DNA of 64,000 bases, from the NCBI GenBank assembly GCA_949128115.1, contig OX421963.1:81725602-81789601 (forward strand), in the 5' to 3' direction. Shown in pieces: positions 23,201 through 34,431 of the stretch. How positions within the stretch are numbered: the stretch's first letter is position 1; each line of letters starts with the position of its first letter. A program made the translations under genes and the position numbers. The notes beneath the pieces were generated by a model, which was not told the origin of the DNA, did no database searches, and saw only the letters and a program-made list of their open reading frames with translations. This DNA comes from Anaspis maculata (taxonomy: Eukaryota > Arthropoda > Insecta > Coleoptera > Scraptiidae).

Positions 23201-26200
23201 GGAGTTTATGAGCATAAGGTTGAGTTTCCCAGAGAGAACCCCTTGAGCAATGCCCAGAATATTCAGTGTCGTTTCGAAACACGTCAAGATAGAAAGGAAC
23301 AACATCACTTTTGCAGGCTGCTTAATTAGAGGCTCACCGCAATAAACTGTACACCTGATTGTAGGTAGACTTGCGTGAAGTTATATAACCCAACGTGAAG
23401 AAGAGCTGCTGTATAAGTCTGTAAGTTATACAGCAGCAGCCAGATATAAAAGTTATGGAATGTAAACACTCAAATTTTATGTAAATTATTTGATCGATAA
23501 GTGAAATAATGGCTATAAATTCGAAATATCAAGACAAAACTCAGTGAACAACAATCTCTCTATAAGTACAATTAAATAATCGAAGTTTCTTTTTGTACAA
23601 AATGAAAATGGGCAAGAAGGGGGGAGAAAGGGTTGAAATTAAAATTCGACGAAGTATTAATTATTCATGCCGGGAATTGGACTTGAGTGCGTTAGGAAAA
23701 TGGTCAAAAATAGTTCTGAAAATTAGGAAGAATGCGAAACAGAATTAAATTGGAAGGGTTGAACTAATTTGTCGCAGGGTTTTCGCACGTAATTAGTGTG
23801 TACTTTCTTTCAGAAACCGAATGTGAACCTAACTAATTCCTAACGCTAGCTGATGTCAGCACGTCTGGAAATTATGTAATGAATAATTAAGATGAACCTC
23901 ATTAAATTGGCGATGATTGATTAATCCGTAATAAAGATTAGATGTGGTGTTAAATGACTTTGTTTATTTCTCAATATTTATTCAATTCATCCTCTTCCAT
24001 AGAACTGAGGTTACTCGCATGACAGGGGTATTAGGGCATGACTGGGGAATCGAGGTAGATTTTTTCTACCTTCACCTTCTTTAGTAACTTTCAAAAGAAA
24101 GTTGAAAGATCAGGCTTCCCCCAGTTGAAAATTTTTTTTTGTTGCCTTGATATTTTCTGAGAGAATCGCGCTGGATTGTTTCAGCTGGGACACCCTGTAT
24201 ATCCAGTGACCGTGAAAATATCAATGGAACATAAACTAACTCTCGATGGCACTATAAATAAATGAAATGAAATGAAATGAGCGTACATTAACTATTTATT
24301 TAACGCGTTCAACAATCGCTGAATCAACGTCATCGGATGAATCACTCGCAAATCGAGTGTATTGTGCACTCAAATCTCCGCAACTACGTCAGCTGTTTGC
24401 GCCACTACGCGCTGTATAGCGATATCCTGGCTTGGCTCAAGAGAGAGATTCAAGCAAGCCTTCCTTCATGACTTGGCTAGGCCTATTCAATTCTCGTCAA
24501 AAAATTGAAAAATGCTGGTGAGAATTGGGTTGACTTAGATATGCGTTGACGTTATACCTAAGGTTCACTAATAGGTTCAGATGGAAATGTTTACCACTAT
24601 TTTTGATTCTCCCCACAGAACTGGGCGATGGCCGTTTTTAACACTTTGTTCACTCTTTCAACTGGATTTGCTTGAGGCATATATAAGGCTATGCCAATAT
24701 TTTGAATCCCGTATCCTTTCACCATTTTCTGGAATTTCTTATCAAACTGCGGTCCGTTGTCTGTTATGATGCCGGTTTGGCATCTAAATCTCAGTATTAT
24801 TTTATCCTCGGATGCTTGCCATACGGTGTTTGTTTTCGCTTTTCTGAGCGGGTGGCATTCGACCCTTCTTGTTAACCTATTTTCAAATACAAGTAGGTGT
24901 ACAACGGTCGTCCAGATAAATCAAAAATTTCTCACCATTTCTCTCTGCGACAACTTGATCCGCAGGGGCCTGGAAGGTGAAGGGTGTATTTGTTTGAACC
25001 AAAAGGTATTAGGGACTTGAGACTCGGATATCGCTTCGCCCTAAGCTATAAAGGCTGTATACTTCTAACTACTCTTTTTTCCATCTCTACCTGCCAATAA
25101 CCGCTGAATAGATCGAGAGACGAGAAATCTTTTGCCCCTTCCACATACTTCAAAATTGTATCGATATCCGTAATAGGTAGTTCTTTTCTTCGTCACACTA
25201 TTCCACCGGCAATTTTCCACACAAAACTTTTTGATAGATGTAGAGCACCATTAATACTGCTCGACGTTATTTTTTGGGGTACCATCACGTGCTAAAAAAA
25301 TCTAGTACCTATCTATAATCGATTTTGGGCGGATTGCACCTGGCTTTTTTTAGGTATTTGACGAAACCAGAAAGGTCTTTCAACAGGAGGCCTCAACTTG
25401 AGTCAAAAACTTCAGCACAGTCCCCTTATATCACACCATTAAAATTTATGAAAACCAAGTTGTCTAGACTTTTCTACTTCACTAGATTTTTCGACACAAC
25501 AGTACAGTGACGGACGAGCTGAAAGACTTTAAAAGCTGACCGCCTCTACAAAACCAAGAAGCTCATGCGCACTGTCAAACGAAAATTCGACTGCTTGATT
25601 TAGAAAGGTGGTTCGATTTTAAAGTTCTCCACTGTACCTACCTACTAATTCAATTAACCAGCGCTTTTGATTTATCTCTACACTTTCGTGAAGTTCACTC
25701 GTCTGATTCAATTCCAGGAGCGCGTTGGCCGATTATCGGCAAAAAGATTCATCCGGAATTGCCGTTCATCGACGCAGAGGTCAGATACGGAGTCCGTGCC
25801 GAGTACGCCCTGAACTCCGTCGACATGATCGCTCGCAGGCTTCGTCTGGCTTTTCTGAACGTCCAAGCTACCCTAGAAGCTCTTCCAGAAATCGCTGATA
25901 TCATGGCGGAAGAACTCTCCTGGAATGCAGGTAGGTATCTGAACATTATTGGTCTTGCTAGGAAAGAAGCATTAGTAGAAAAACCACGCAATGGTAAGTG
26001 GAATAGACTTGCGGTTCTCAGCAGGCTCTTTCACCAGCTGAAGAAAAGCATTTCGGAAAATTGAAAAATGGTATGCTTTGAGAAGACAAAGCAAAACCTT
26101 ATTGCCGTAATTAGGCTTTCAGAGAGCAAAGATCTGTTAGATCTAGCGCGATTGAAAAAAAAGAGGTTTCTCTAGAGGTGCTTACTTTCCAATCTTGCAC

Positions 26201-27709
26201 AAAACCAATACTATTAAAATCGCACTCTTGTATTTCCATAGCCGAGAAATTCAAGCAAATCAAACTGGCGGTCAAGTTTCTGCAGAACGATATGGGTCAA
26301 AATGTTACCCACACCAGCTCCAACAAGAGTCTTATCGTTCTGAAGAAGGAAGACATCCAAGTGTACATCAAACGATTCCAAGCCATCGACAAAGATCGCA
26401 AAGGTTACGTCTCCATGAACGATATCAGAAATATGCTTAAGGTGAACCACTTCAATATAACCATGTAGTCGTATCATAATTTCTGTCGATATTCAGCGCT
26501 ATTCACGACAGGTTTTTGACATTTGAAGTCGTTCAATATTGAAAACTTGACGTATAAATAACAACAGAAAGATAGATTTGACTTTCGTGCCAATACTCCG
26601 AAAAGAGATACGAAAAAATCTGCAAGACATGATCGAGGTAGGTACCTAACGAACGAGTAGTGAATGACAAAAACAGTCAGTGTTGAGATGGATTCACTCA
26701 ACGTAAACTTGACGCAGTTCAGGTCAGGTAAGTTCAGCTCAGTTCAGTTCAGTTCAGCTCCGTTCAATATTGACCAATTTCAATAAGTTCATGAATAGCA
26801 CTGATTCAGTTACAGCCAGTTCCACCAAAGTTTCATGAGCGAATCAATTTATCACGCTCATAGTTGGCATGCAACAACCAACAGCATGGCCAATTGCTCA
26901 GTTACTATTAGCGTGATAAAATTAATTCGCTCGTAAGACTTTGGTAGAACTGACTGTTAGATACGATAATTATTACCTAAGGATCCTTAAGGTAATCAGC
27001 TGTTAGGACCTACTTAATTATAGGAACACGGGGAGAAGGAAGTTCCTGGCGAAGAACTCCATATAATCTTGAACAGCATCGACACGAAAATGAACGGTCA
27101 AGTCGAGCTCGACGAATACTTACAGGTTTGGTCAAGAGTCTTTTATCTTTTCGCTATCATATTGATGATTTATCTTCTGCAGTATGTACCTACCTCGGTA
27201 CCTACAGTCGTGGACAAAGTTTTTACTGCAATGGCTAATGAGAGTTTTGATGCTACCAACCTAACTCACTGTAGATTCGAATATGAATTAGATCGGTAGG
27301 TACCGGGTGTTTTTTTATTATTATTATTATCATGAACCGCACCAAGCTATGAAAATAAAAATGTACTAATGTCCGAGACTTGATTCAAAATGCGGTGTTG
27401 ATATTGAAAAGCACCTGGTATTTTTGGATTTGAAAAAAAGCCTTGTCTCAAAACTTCTTACGATTGTAAGTAGATACCTACCTGCATAAATTCGTTGTAA
27501 GACTAATGAACACTTTTGACTTAGACCTTTCCCCTTCTGTCACACATTCAACTGTTTGCAATTTGCAGATAATGTCCGCCATCAAATCCAGACACGTGCC
27601 AGCTTCGCGAACTACAAGGACGGTTGAAGATCAGGATAAATACAAGGGAAAGCATGAAGAGTTGCTCAAGACAACGATTCCGGTTGAGCGCAGCGGCGGT
27701 GGCTTGTGA
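20273..27709 (+). CDS. Gpo1: mitochondrial FAD-dependent glycerol-3-phosphate dehydrogenase (8 exons, 742 aa)
   Basis: Exons: 20273-20377, 20436-21516, 21575-21769, 22183-22374, 25718-25930, 26242-26441, 27024-27125 and 27569-27709. All have GT-AG junctions and consistent phases (0,1,1,1,1,0,0), giving 742 codons plus stop; human GPD2 is similar in length. The enzyme oxidises glycerol 3-phosphate to dihydroxyacetone phosphate at the outer face of the inner mitochondrial membrane and passes electrons to ubiquinone (glycerophosphate shuttle). A hydrophobic anchor lies at residues 8-28 (ILIGCITGIVGAGLATYYFYW region). The FAD dinucleotide fold is IIGGGATGAG at about 72-81, followed by SGTSSKSTKLIHGGVRYL. 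Later family blocks are IYYDGQ-like YYDGQMDDARMN, FLPWQKHTIAGTTDLP and VTVAGGKWTTYRSMAQDT. Two EF-hand loops (about 645-656, DKDRKGYVSMND; 682-693, DTKMNGQVELDE) account for calcium activation. The C-terminus ends IPVERSGGGL. The start is the only ATG before the anchor. Intron 4 (3.3 kb) holds gypsy debris. Confidence 0.95.
24590..25190 (-). pseudogene. Ty3/gypsy pol fossil inside GPDH intron 4
   Basis: On the minus strand, opposite to the host gene, a fragment at about 25072-25190 encodes an RT block (GAKDFSSLDLFSGYWQVEM). A fragment at about 24590-24830 encodes part of the integrase core (GIITDNGPQFDKKFQKMV, then MPQANPVERVNKVLKTAIAQ). Stops and frame changes separate them. The order RT then integrase fits Ty3/gypsy. 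It is unrelated to GPDH function. Confidence 0.75.
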
Positions 27710-27862
27710 AAATAAGAATGATTGTCTTGTAGTAGGTACCAACGCAAGGGTGGAGTGTGCATACGTGATGTAGAGTTTAATCAGTGGACATGTCTTGATT
27801 GAATTCACTAAAATATATTCAGGCACTATAGAAACATCCAGTGATAAACTACACGAATTTCA

Positions 27863-27868
27863 AATAAA
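27863..27868 (+). terminator. poly(A) signal of GPDH
   Basis: A canonical AATAAA lies about 155 bp after the GPDH stop codon and just before the 3' end of the convergent secreted-protein gene. The two transcripts must end within roughly 200 bp of each other. Confidence 0.55.
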
Positions 27869-27918
27869 TAATATATTTCACCACTTTTAGATTCATTTTT
27901 ACGTTTAGGAATTGAAAA

Positions 27919-28383
27919 TTAAGGATGCGTTCCAGAATCGTCCAGATCTACGCAACCAATGTGCTCCCAGCAAACAATTTTTTTCATCACATCTATTGGT
28001 GGATCATCTTCAACCAGACGGTTCTTCAAAAAGTACTGGAACAGTTCAACAGCTTGTTCATCGCTCAGCTTAGTTCCAGTCTAAAACGCAATAGCCGTTA
28101 GAATATAAAAGTAAAAAACACTTGTTATCCCAACCTTTGGAAAACCGACTTTTTGTTGTGTCAAAGCGTAGCCACGATGCAAGTAGTATTTTAAAAATTC
28201 ACGTCTTTCTGTAGAAATAAACAACACCATTGAAAGATTGTTCAAGATGAAATTTTTATGTTTACCATCTGCGGGAACTTTGCCGAGCAGATCGTCAACC
28301 AGGGATTGGGTAGCAGGGGCGTTTTCCACCCCCAAGACTGCAAAAGCCACTAGCGCCAACAACAACAGACACCACTTTGCCAT
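27919..28383 (-). CDS. small secreted protein, unknown function (3 exons, 117 aa)
   Basis: Exons on the minus strand: 28383-28266, 28208-28135 and 28080-27919. The introns are 57 and 54 bp with GT-AG junctions, and the phases agree (118 nt, 74 nt, 162 nt; 117 codons plus stop). The protein starts MAKWCLLLLALVAFAVLG, a strong signal peptide. The mature part is about 98 residues, acidic and mostly helix-forming, with the segment ERREFLKYYLHRGYALTQQK. Near the C-terminus a dibasic KK precedes IVCWEHIGCVDLDDSGTHP, in which two cysteines enclose five residues. That arrangement recalls small cyclic neuropeptides, but I do not recognise the family and it could equally be a lumenal or salivary protein. 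The start is the ATG that begins the hydrophobic segment. A TATA box lies about 46 bp upstream. The gene converges on GPDH. Confidence 0.75.
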
Positions 28384-28428
28384 TTTAATAGCGTTCAATA
28401 CTAGTTTTTGTACAAAGATATCTAGTAG

Positions 28429-28436
28429 TATTTATA
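28429..28436 (-). promoter_or_regulatory. TATA box of the secreted-protein gene
   Basis: TATAAATA on the minus strand lies about 46 bp upstream of the ATG of the 117-residue secreted protein. This would place transcription start some 15-25 bp before the ATG and give a very short 5' leader. No other promoter element is visible. Confidence 0.5.
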
Positions 28437-28439
28437 GTG

Positions 28440-29534
28440 TCAAGATTTTTAAAAATAACCGGATAAGGTACCTACGAGAAAGATGATAGATAATCCCATC
28501 AGGTGTGCATTTAAACCATCATATCGCCCTGGTTTGTAAGAAATTATCAGTTCCCGTTGATTTATGACCGGTTTTTGGGTATTATTCGTTTGAAAGCTGG
28601 ATTAGACAGAGTTCGAAATCCGAAACGTGATCGACGGCGTTTATTCATATTGTTTCAACACAACAATTTTTGTTTTTCTAAACTGGTTAATCCTTTTAGG
28701 AATCTGCTCACTCCAGCAGATTTTACAATAACGCTCAGATTTTTATTGGGTTAATTAATTGGGAAGTTTAGAGGTACCCGATGGGTACTCACCGCACTTG
28801 AATAGTAGCCAATTCGGTGGAATTTGAGGAACTTGGAAAATAAAAGTCACTGAAGTTTCTAGTTTTCATTTTAAAAGCAACTAGGTAGGTAGGTACCTAT
28901 CTCGGTACCCACCTACTCAGGTGCTTTACTTGCGAACGAGCTTACGAATCTCATGTTGCCCCCAATGACTAATTGAATACCGATAGCATTTAACCTACTT
29001 AATTTCAAATCTAGGTTGACTGACCAAAGTCTGCAATGTCTAAACAAACAAAAAAAACAAAAAAAAAACAAGAAATTCTTTGGAAAATCCGAGGAAAAAT
29101 CCTATTATCTAGAGATTATTGTAATAGTTTGTGCGGTACGCGACATAAAATGGCAAAACACCGTTAATGGATTGGAATAGAAAACTTTTTGTAAAATGTA
29201 TATGCACGTGCGGTAACTATGTTTTCTGATTAATTTTGACCTCCCGAACATGAATAATATTGGATTAATTTTTGTACCTACTGGAAATCAATATGGTCCC
29301 GTATTTTTCACACCGAAAAACCAAAAAAAAGGGAAGATTTGACGATTCTAACAAGTATTTCAAACTGAATATTTCACATAAATACATACTGAAATACACG
29401 GTGTCAACATTCCCCGTCAAAGAGTGTCAACTAGACCCAGAGTAGAATTTTAGGTTGAATTTTTTTTCAGAAAAACTGCTGATAATGGGGTAGGTACTTG
29501 CCTAAGTTTTTTTTATTGGCTCAATCGATAGTAT
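28440..29534. other. no gene recognised
   Basis: AT-rich intergenic DNA. A palindromic cluster of GTAGGTAC / GGTACCTA motifs lies at about 28883-28920. Open frames here are short and featureless. Confidence 0.45.
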
Positions 29535-30042
29535 TGTTACGAGCGGCGACCCCGTACATATTGGTAAACACTCGACCTTTCTGGATCCTTCCATCCATTA
29601 GATCGCAGTGTAGAAGTCTGGAGCGATCTGGTGCATTCCAGAGCGTTCGTGTATGTGAAACTCAATGGAGACTCGATCGTTCGATCAAGGCACATCAGTC
29701 CACTTTGTCGGAGGTGCAGATTCCAGAACACATGGAAAGCACGCGGAAGGTGTGTGTGATTATTCAGGAATGGTCTAGAAACCGCATATGCCAGGCACTA
29801 TGGAATTTGCTGGAAGTAGACAGAAAGCTCGAGAACGCTGTTCGGAGGCCTTAAAGGCATCAGCCGGCAGCTCGCGGCAGTATTGAATTGGATAGCGAGC
29901 GATAACAAGCGAAGTACCTGCGATATAATTCCAAGCGTGAATAATTGTTGGTGTATTGATTGTAGTACGCAGAAATAAACAGTGTTTGTTTTAAAACAAT
30001 CGTCTCAATTATATTCGAACCCGTACGCGAAATATCGTAACA
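29535..30042 (+). mobile_element. solo LTR (508 bp) of a Ty3/gypsy-like element
   Basis: The unit starts TGTTACGAGCGG and ends ATCGTAACA, so the ends form a short inverted repeat (TGTTACG/CGTAACA). It is flanked by identical 4-bp duplications GTAT at 29531-29534 and 30043-30046. An AATAAA lies near the 3' part (about 29974). No internal retrotransposon sequence adjoins either end, which is the expected product of LTR-LTR recombination. The start resembles the TGTCACGAGCGGCGAG at 56938, which precedes a gag-integrase remnant. Confidence 0.85.
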
Positions 30043-30046
30043 GTAT

Positions 30047-30428
30047 GGTTGAAAATAATGTACCCGTATTTTTTCTTTTTCCTAAATTTCCAAAATTGTG
30101 GCGGCAATGCGTGTTTCAAAAATATATTTGTGACGTCACAAATATATTAGATATAGAACATAGAAGGGCTCTTTTTCCTTGTTGGGTTAGCAATGATATA
30201 ACGTCGGCAAGGTGCCGTTTTCAAACTTTGAAATCGGATCATCTCAAATCTGATCTGGGTCCGACTGACAACGCCAAACCGCCGACCGTAATTTCTTCCT
30301 GTGCCCTTTTTTTGCCTTTGACTGCTTTGATCTAGGCTTTGATCTACGCGGTAAGTACCTACTCGTTTTGTTCATTTCTTGTTCAACCCAACTAGTCTCT
30401 TTCTTTAGTCTTCAGTGCTGTCCACCTA
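30047..30428. other. no gene recognised
   Basis: Sequence between the solo LTR and retroelement B. An open frame overlaps it but has no family features. Confidence 0.35.
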
Positions 30429-32141
30429 GTGTTTTGGCAACATATCGCTAGTAAAAAGCAACAGAACGGTATTCCAAATGAAATGACATATCGAGATGAC
30501 TCGTCCACCGACCCGAGCGTCATAGCAGATTTTTTTGCCTCCCATTTTTCCAGTGTTTACACAAATCAAACTGGTTTGGGTGTGGATCTGCCTGACTCGG
30601 CCGACTGTCTCACTGTCGGGGATTTTACTGAGGAAGATGTTTTGCGCGCGATTGGGGGACTTAAGCTGGGACCGTCTGTGGGCGCAGATTTGATTCCAGC
30701 TTTCCTGCTTGCTGACTGCCGATTTGTCCTCGCTTTTCCTCTGAGAGTCCTCTTCAATTCCATTATCCGCTCCTGTGTGTTTCCGGACGCTTGGAAGGTT
30801 TCCAGACTTTGTCCTATCTATAAGAGCGGCGACAGGAATGATGTCAGAAACTATCGACCCGTGGCGGTTGTCAGCAATGTCAGCAAGGTGTTCGAGATAG
30901 CTCTGCATAGGATTCTTGTAACGTATGTGCAGCCCAAATTAGTGGACCAGCAGCATGGTTTTGTGCAGGGCAGATCCACTGTAACTAATTTGATGGAGAC
31001 AACTCAAACTATTTCCGAGTCACTTTATGACCGCTCTCAGATCGACATAATTTACACGGACTTTTCTAAAGCTTTTGATCGTGTTGACCACGGCATTCTT
31101 TTGTCTAAACTAAGCGCTTTTGGATTTTCAACTCCTTTAGTAACTCTTTTCAGGTCATATCTCGAAAAACGTAAGCAATTTGTTCGGGTTGGCGGTCACG
31201 ACTCCGGATATTTTGATGTCCCTTCTGGGGTTTTTCAGGGCACCAATCTGGGACCTCTTTTCTTTAACATCTATATCAACGACATCGGTGAGATACTGAA
31301 AAACTCTTTTCTTCTGTACGCCGACGATGTAAAACTTTTTTCGAGAATTAATTCGATTGATGATTGCCTGAGCCTACAGGAGGACCTGGACAGATTGCGG
31401 GTGTGGTGTTCAAACAATGGCTTGACACTTAATATGGACAAGTGCGTCTGCAAGACTTTTACCAGGTTGACGGAGCCTATCAGGTTCAACTATGTCGTTG
31501 GAAATCATACTCTTGACAGACCTCATTTGATCCGGGACTTAGGGGTGCATTTTGACTCGATTTGTTGCTTTTCCCAGCACATCGAGAATGCGTGCAGAGG
31601 AGCCAGCAGGGCCCTGGGCTTCCTCATCAGGAACTCAAGAGACTTCAGGGAGACTGACACATGTACCATCTTATATAAATCCCTTGTTCTGTCCCGCCTG
31701 GAGTACGCTTCCTGCGTTTGGTCGCCTTACTACGCGAAGTACATAAGCCAGGTAGAGGGCATCCAGAGAAAGTTCTTGAAATTCATCTCATTCAAGTTGG
31801 ATGGTGTCTACCCTGATCGAGGTTGTTCCCAGGAGCTGCTGTTGCAGCGGTTTGGCTTCACTGCCCTCGAGCGACGCAGAGAGCTGCATTCGGTTGTTTT
31901 TTTACACAAGATCATTAACGGCCAGCTATGCATGCCCGATTTCTTGGCCCGAATACCTATCAACGTTCCTAGACTTGGACTGAGAGGCTCAGAAACGTTT
32001 TATATAAAAACCTCAAGGACGACCTTTAATTACAATTCACCTATTAATCGAATCTGTCTGAGCTACAACAAAATCCAGAAAATGTTCGACATCTTCCATG
32101 ATGGGGTTCCCGGACTGAAGGTTGTTTTCCAAAATAATTAG
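30429..32141 (+). CDS. non-LTR retrotransposon reverse transcriptase (partial ORF2, 570 aa)
   Basis: The frame is uninterrupted and lacks the N-terminal endonuclease. It starts with the pre-RT linker (FWQHIASKKQQNG) and contains RT blocks VSRLCPIYKSGDRNDVRNYR, HGFVQGRSTVTNL, YTDFSKAFDRVDHGILLSKL, FQGTNLGPLFFNIYINDI and the catalytic LLYADDVKLF. A thumb and C-terminal domain with SLVLSRLEYASCVWSPYY follow. These are typical of jockey/CR1-like elements. In the block preceding LGPL, the usual PQGS is FQGT, a departure that may affect activity. There is no true start codon because the 5' end is truncated; any translation would be incidental. Confidence 0.85.
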   Translation: MFWQHIASKKQQNGIPNEMTYRDDSSTDPSVIADFFASHFSSVYTNQTGLGVDLPDSADCLTVGDFTEEDVLRAIGGLKLGPSVGADLIPAFLLADCRFVLAFPLRVLFNSIIRSCVFPDAWKVSRLCPIYKSGDRNDVRNYRPVAVVSNVSKVFEIALHRILVTYVQPKLVDQQHGFVQGRSTVTNLMETTQTISESLYDRSQIDIIYTDFSKAFDRVDHGILLSKLSAFGFSTPLVTLFRSYLEKRKQFVRVGGHDSGYFDVPSGVFQGTNLGPLFFNIYINDIGEILKNSFLLYADDVKLFSRINSIDDCLSLQEDLDRLRVWCSNNGLTLNMDKCVCKTFTRLTEPIRFNYVVGNHTLDRPHLIRDLGVHFDSICCFSQHIENACRGASRALGFLIRNSRDFRETDTCTILYKSLVLSRLEYASCVWSPYYAKYISQVEGIQRKFLKFISFKLDGVYPDRGCSQELLLQRFGFTALERRRELHSVVFLHKIINGQLCMPDFLARIPINVPRLGLRGSETFYIKTSRTTFNYNSPINRICLSYNKIQKMFDIFHDGVPGLKVVFQNN

Positions 32142-32186
32142 TGGTATTGACCTATTACAGGACTGATAGTCTGTTGGTCAATCAAA

Positions 32187-32242
<56 letters not shown>
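30429..32242 (+). mobile_element. 5'-truncated non-LTR retrotransposon B
   Basis: ORF2 is open from the truncation near 30429 to its stop, then about 45 bp of 3' sequence leads to a pure (TAA)n tract at about 32188-32242. The long uninterrupted TAA tail and intact frame indicate a recent insertion. The 3' organisation resembles element A, but the proteins are clearly different. Confidence 0.85.
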
Positions 32243-32244
<2 letters not shown>

Positions 32245-33529
32245 GCCTTTCGCATGTTTGTCACCCGTCTCGTCACCCGTGCTCTGACCTGGCTGACCCT
32301 CGGCTTCATTTCGCATATCAGTGTTCCTGCTCCCCACATTTTATTTAGAGATCCATTGCGTCCTCCCCACATGGATCTCTTGAAGCTCTAAAGTATTACC
32401 TATCCGGAATTGTATGCTAATAATGATAAAATATAAAAGCTCACTGTTCATTTTCAGCCTCTTATTTCTGTGTTACTGGTGATCCTCCAGATTTTCCCCT
32501 GGAAATAAATTATCTCGACTGAGACAGTGTTATAAGACTCATAAGAGGTTTCTGGAGTCAGTTTCTTCGAAACCTCGTTCGAAACCTTGTTCGACTTTAT
32601 TGTCTAAATGCTCACGGTAAAAGAATAGAACGTAGTTCAATACATTTCTGGGTCTCTTGCGGGAAAATTGTAAGCGGTGTGTTCACTGAAGAGAATGATG
32701 ACCAAACTGTCAAGCGCAGCAGTACTGAAGAGAATGGAATGAAAATGCCCACTGTCGAGGTAGCCACTGTGAGGTTGAGAAAACAGTAAGTTGTAAAGTT
32801 ATAGTAGGTACATGAGGTGGCGCTAAGTGCACTGCGTTGAAAACTTGTTCATTTCCCCGGCCTAGACCTTTCTCCTCAAAACTTTCACTGTAAAATAAAA
32901 GTATTATTGGTTTTATCCTACCCGCCCAAATTTCATAAATCTCACCGGCTCAGGGGGTAAATTCCCTTTTATCCCTTTGGCCCATCCACCCTTGCTTGGG
33001 TTCATCGGTTTTATTTTATCATTTCTTTTTTCAAATAATAGAAGTTGATTGCCTATATGTTTTTCAAAATCTTTCTATTGTTTTCCACCGCCCTCTCCGT
33101 CTCTCTGATTAGTCCCCACAGACAAGTGAAAGAACTGACAGGTGAAACCACTGGAAAAATATAATGCATCCTCTTGGTTTGTACGCCAATCCAACACCCT
33201 TTGACCCACACCCCACATATATTTGTTCCTAAAACACAAACAACATTTTTCTAGCACTCTTGAATAAGCATTGAGGAAACCTCTGACATTGACATGAAGT
33301 TCAATTGTTCATGCTCCGACAAAGGTACGCAAAGTGAGCAAACCTCCGGCTCCCTGGTATACTCCGAATCGGAAACTGTTCATGAAGCAAAGAGATTTCA
33401 TCTCTTCAACAGTTTGAGAGAAGTCTCGTAATAAGGTTGCCACGGTCTGGATTTAGAGCTGGGCATAGTACGGCAACTGCTTTGGCAAAGGTTACTGATG
33501 ATATTGTCAAAGCATATATGAAGAAGATT
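32243..33529. other. no gene recognised
   Basis: Intergenic sequence with no supported coding region. No inverted repeats of note were seen. Confidence 0.35.
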
Positions 33530-34400
33530 TACAAAACTGCTCTAATTTTTGTTGGATTTTTTATAAGCTCTCGATACGCTTGATCATGGTTTGATCATAT
33601 CAAATTTGCAATACCTCGGTTTTGATTCAGCATCTCTCTGTCCCTTCTGCAATCCTACTTTTCACAGAGATATCAGCATATTGTCGATGACAATCCACCT
33701 TTCCCAGGACCAGTTTCACGCATCACACCTGATGTGAGCGTGGAACTAGCAGTCTGTGGTAGCTGTTTGCACTAGCGGGAATCTGCGCTCACAAGAATGC
33801 GCGTAAGTGATTTCTCGTATGGGAAAGGTGGATTTCCAATCATTGATGTCTTTCCTTGCTTTTTGGCGTTCCACAAGGATCCGTTCTTGGTCCGTTATTA
33901 TTCATCATTTATACCTACCTACTGTTGACGTCCTTATTGCTACCGTAAAATCTTGTAGCATACAGACTTATGCAGACGTACGATACATACACATACATAC
34001 ATCACTGTACATTGTACATAAACCTACCTCATGTCCATGCATATGTAAGTAATTATAATTTTAATTAAGAATAGGTAGTTTTGATGTTTTTTAGTTGAGT
34101 TTCAGGATAATGGAGGTTGCCGAAGAAGGTTGCAGTAGTTTAATCTCTCCAAAACTGGTCGAAATTTAAAAAAAAGTTATATGAGGGAAAGGACCCAAAA
34201 AACATTTATTTATACTCAGATCTATTTCAGTTTTTACTCTGACGAATGTCTGGCATCCCAAAATATAATCAATGAGGATCTCCAGCGGATAAGAGTCTCA
34301 GCTGAGCTGCTGAATAGCACAATCTGTTGTTGAATCCACTTAAAATCTAAAGCACGACTTCTTTTTGGCAGTAAGTGGCCCCAAAAAATCTATTTTTCAT
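33530..34400 (+). pseudogene. non-LTR RT fossil, several times interrupted
   Basis: Pieces in order are: LDHGLIISNLQYLGFDSASL (about 33575-33640); after a small MITE, GVPQGSVLGPLLFIIYT (about 33865-33920); a YADVR remnant of the YADD box (about 33975); and SFYSDECLASQNIINEDLQR followed by SKARLLFGSK (about 34215-34375). Frames change between pieces. The Tc1-like element at 34432 inserted just beyond it. Confidence 0.7.
33690..33834. mobile_element. MITE inside the RT fossil
   Basis: AATCCACCTTTCCC at the left is matched by GGGAAAGGTGGATT at the right, 145 bp overall. It lies between RT blocks that are adjacent in intact relatives. The inner sequence is non-coding. The exact target duplication is unclear. 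Confidence 0.6.
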
Positions 34401-34431
34401 TTCATCACTTATAATAAATAATAATCATATA

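Noticed and set aside
29498..29854. 118-residue protein
   Set aside because: It lies in the solo LTR and follows no protein family.
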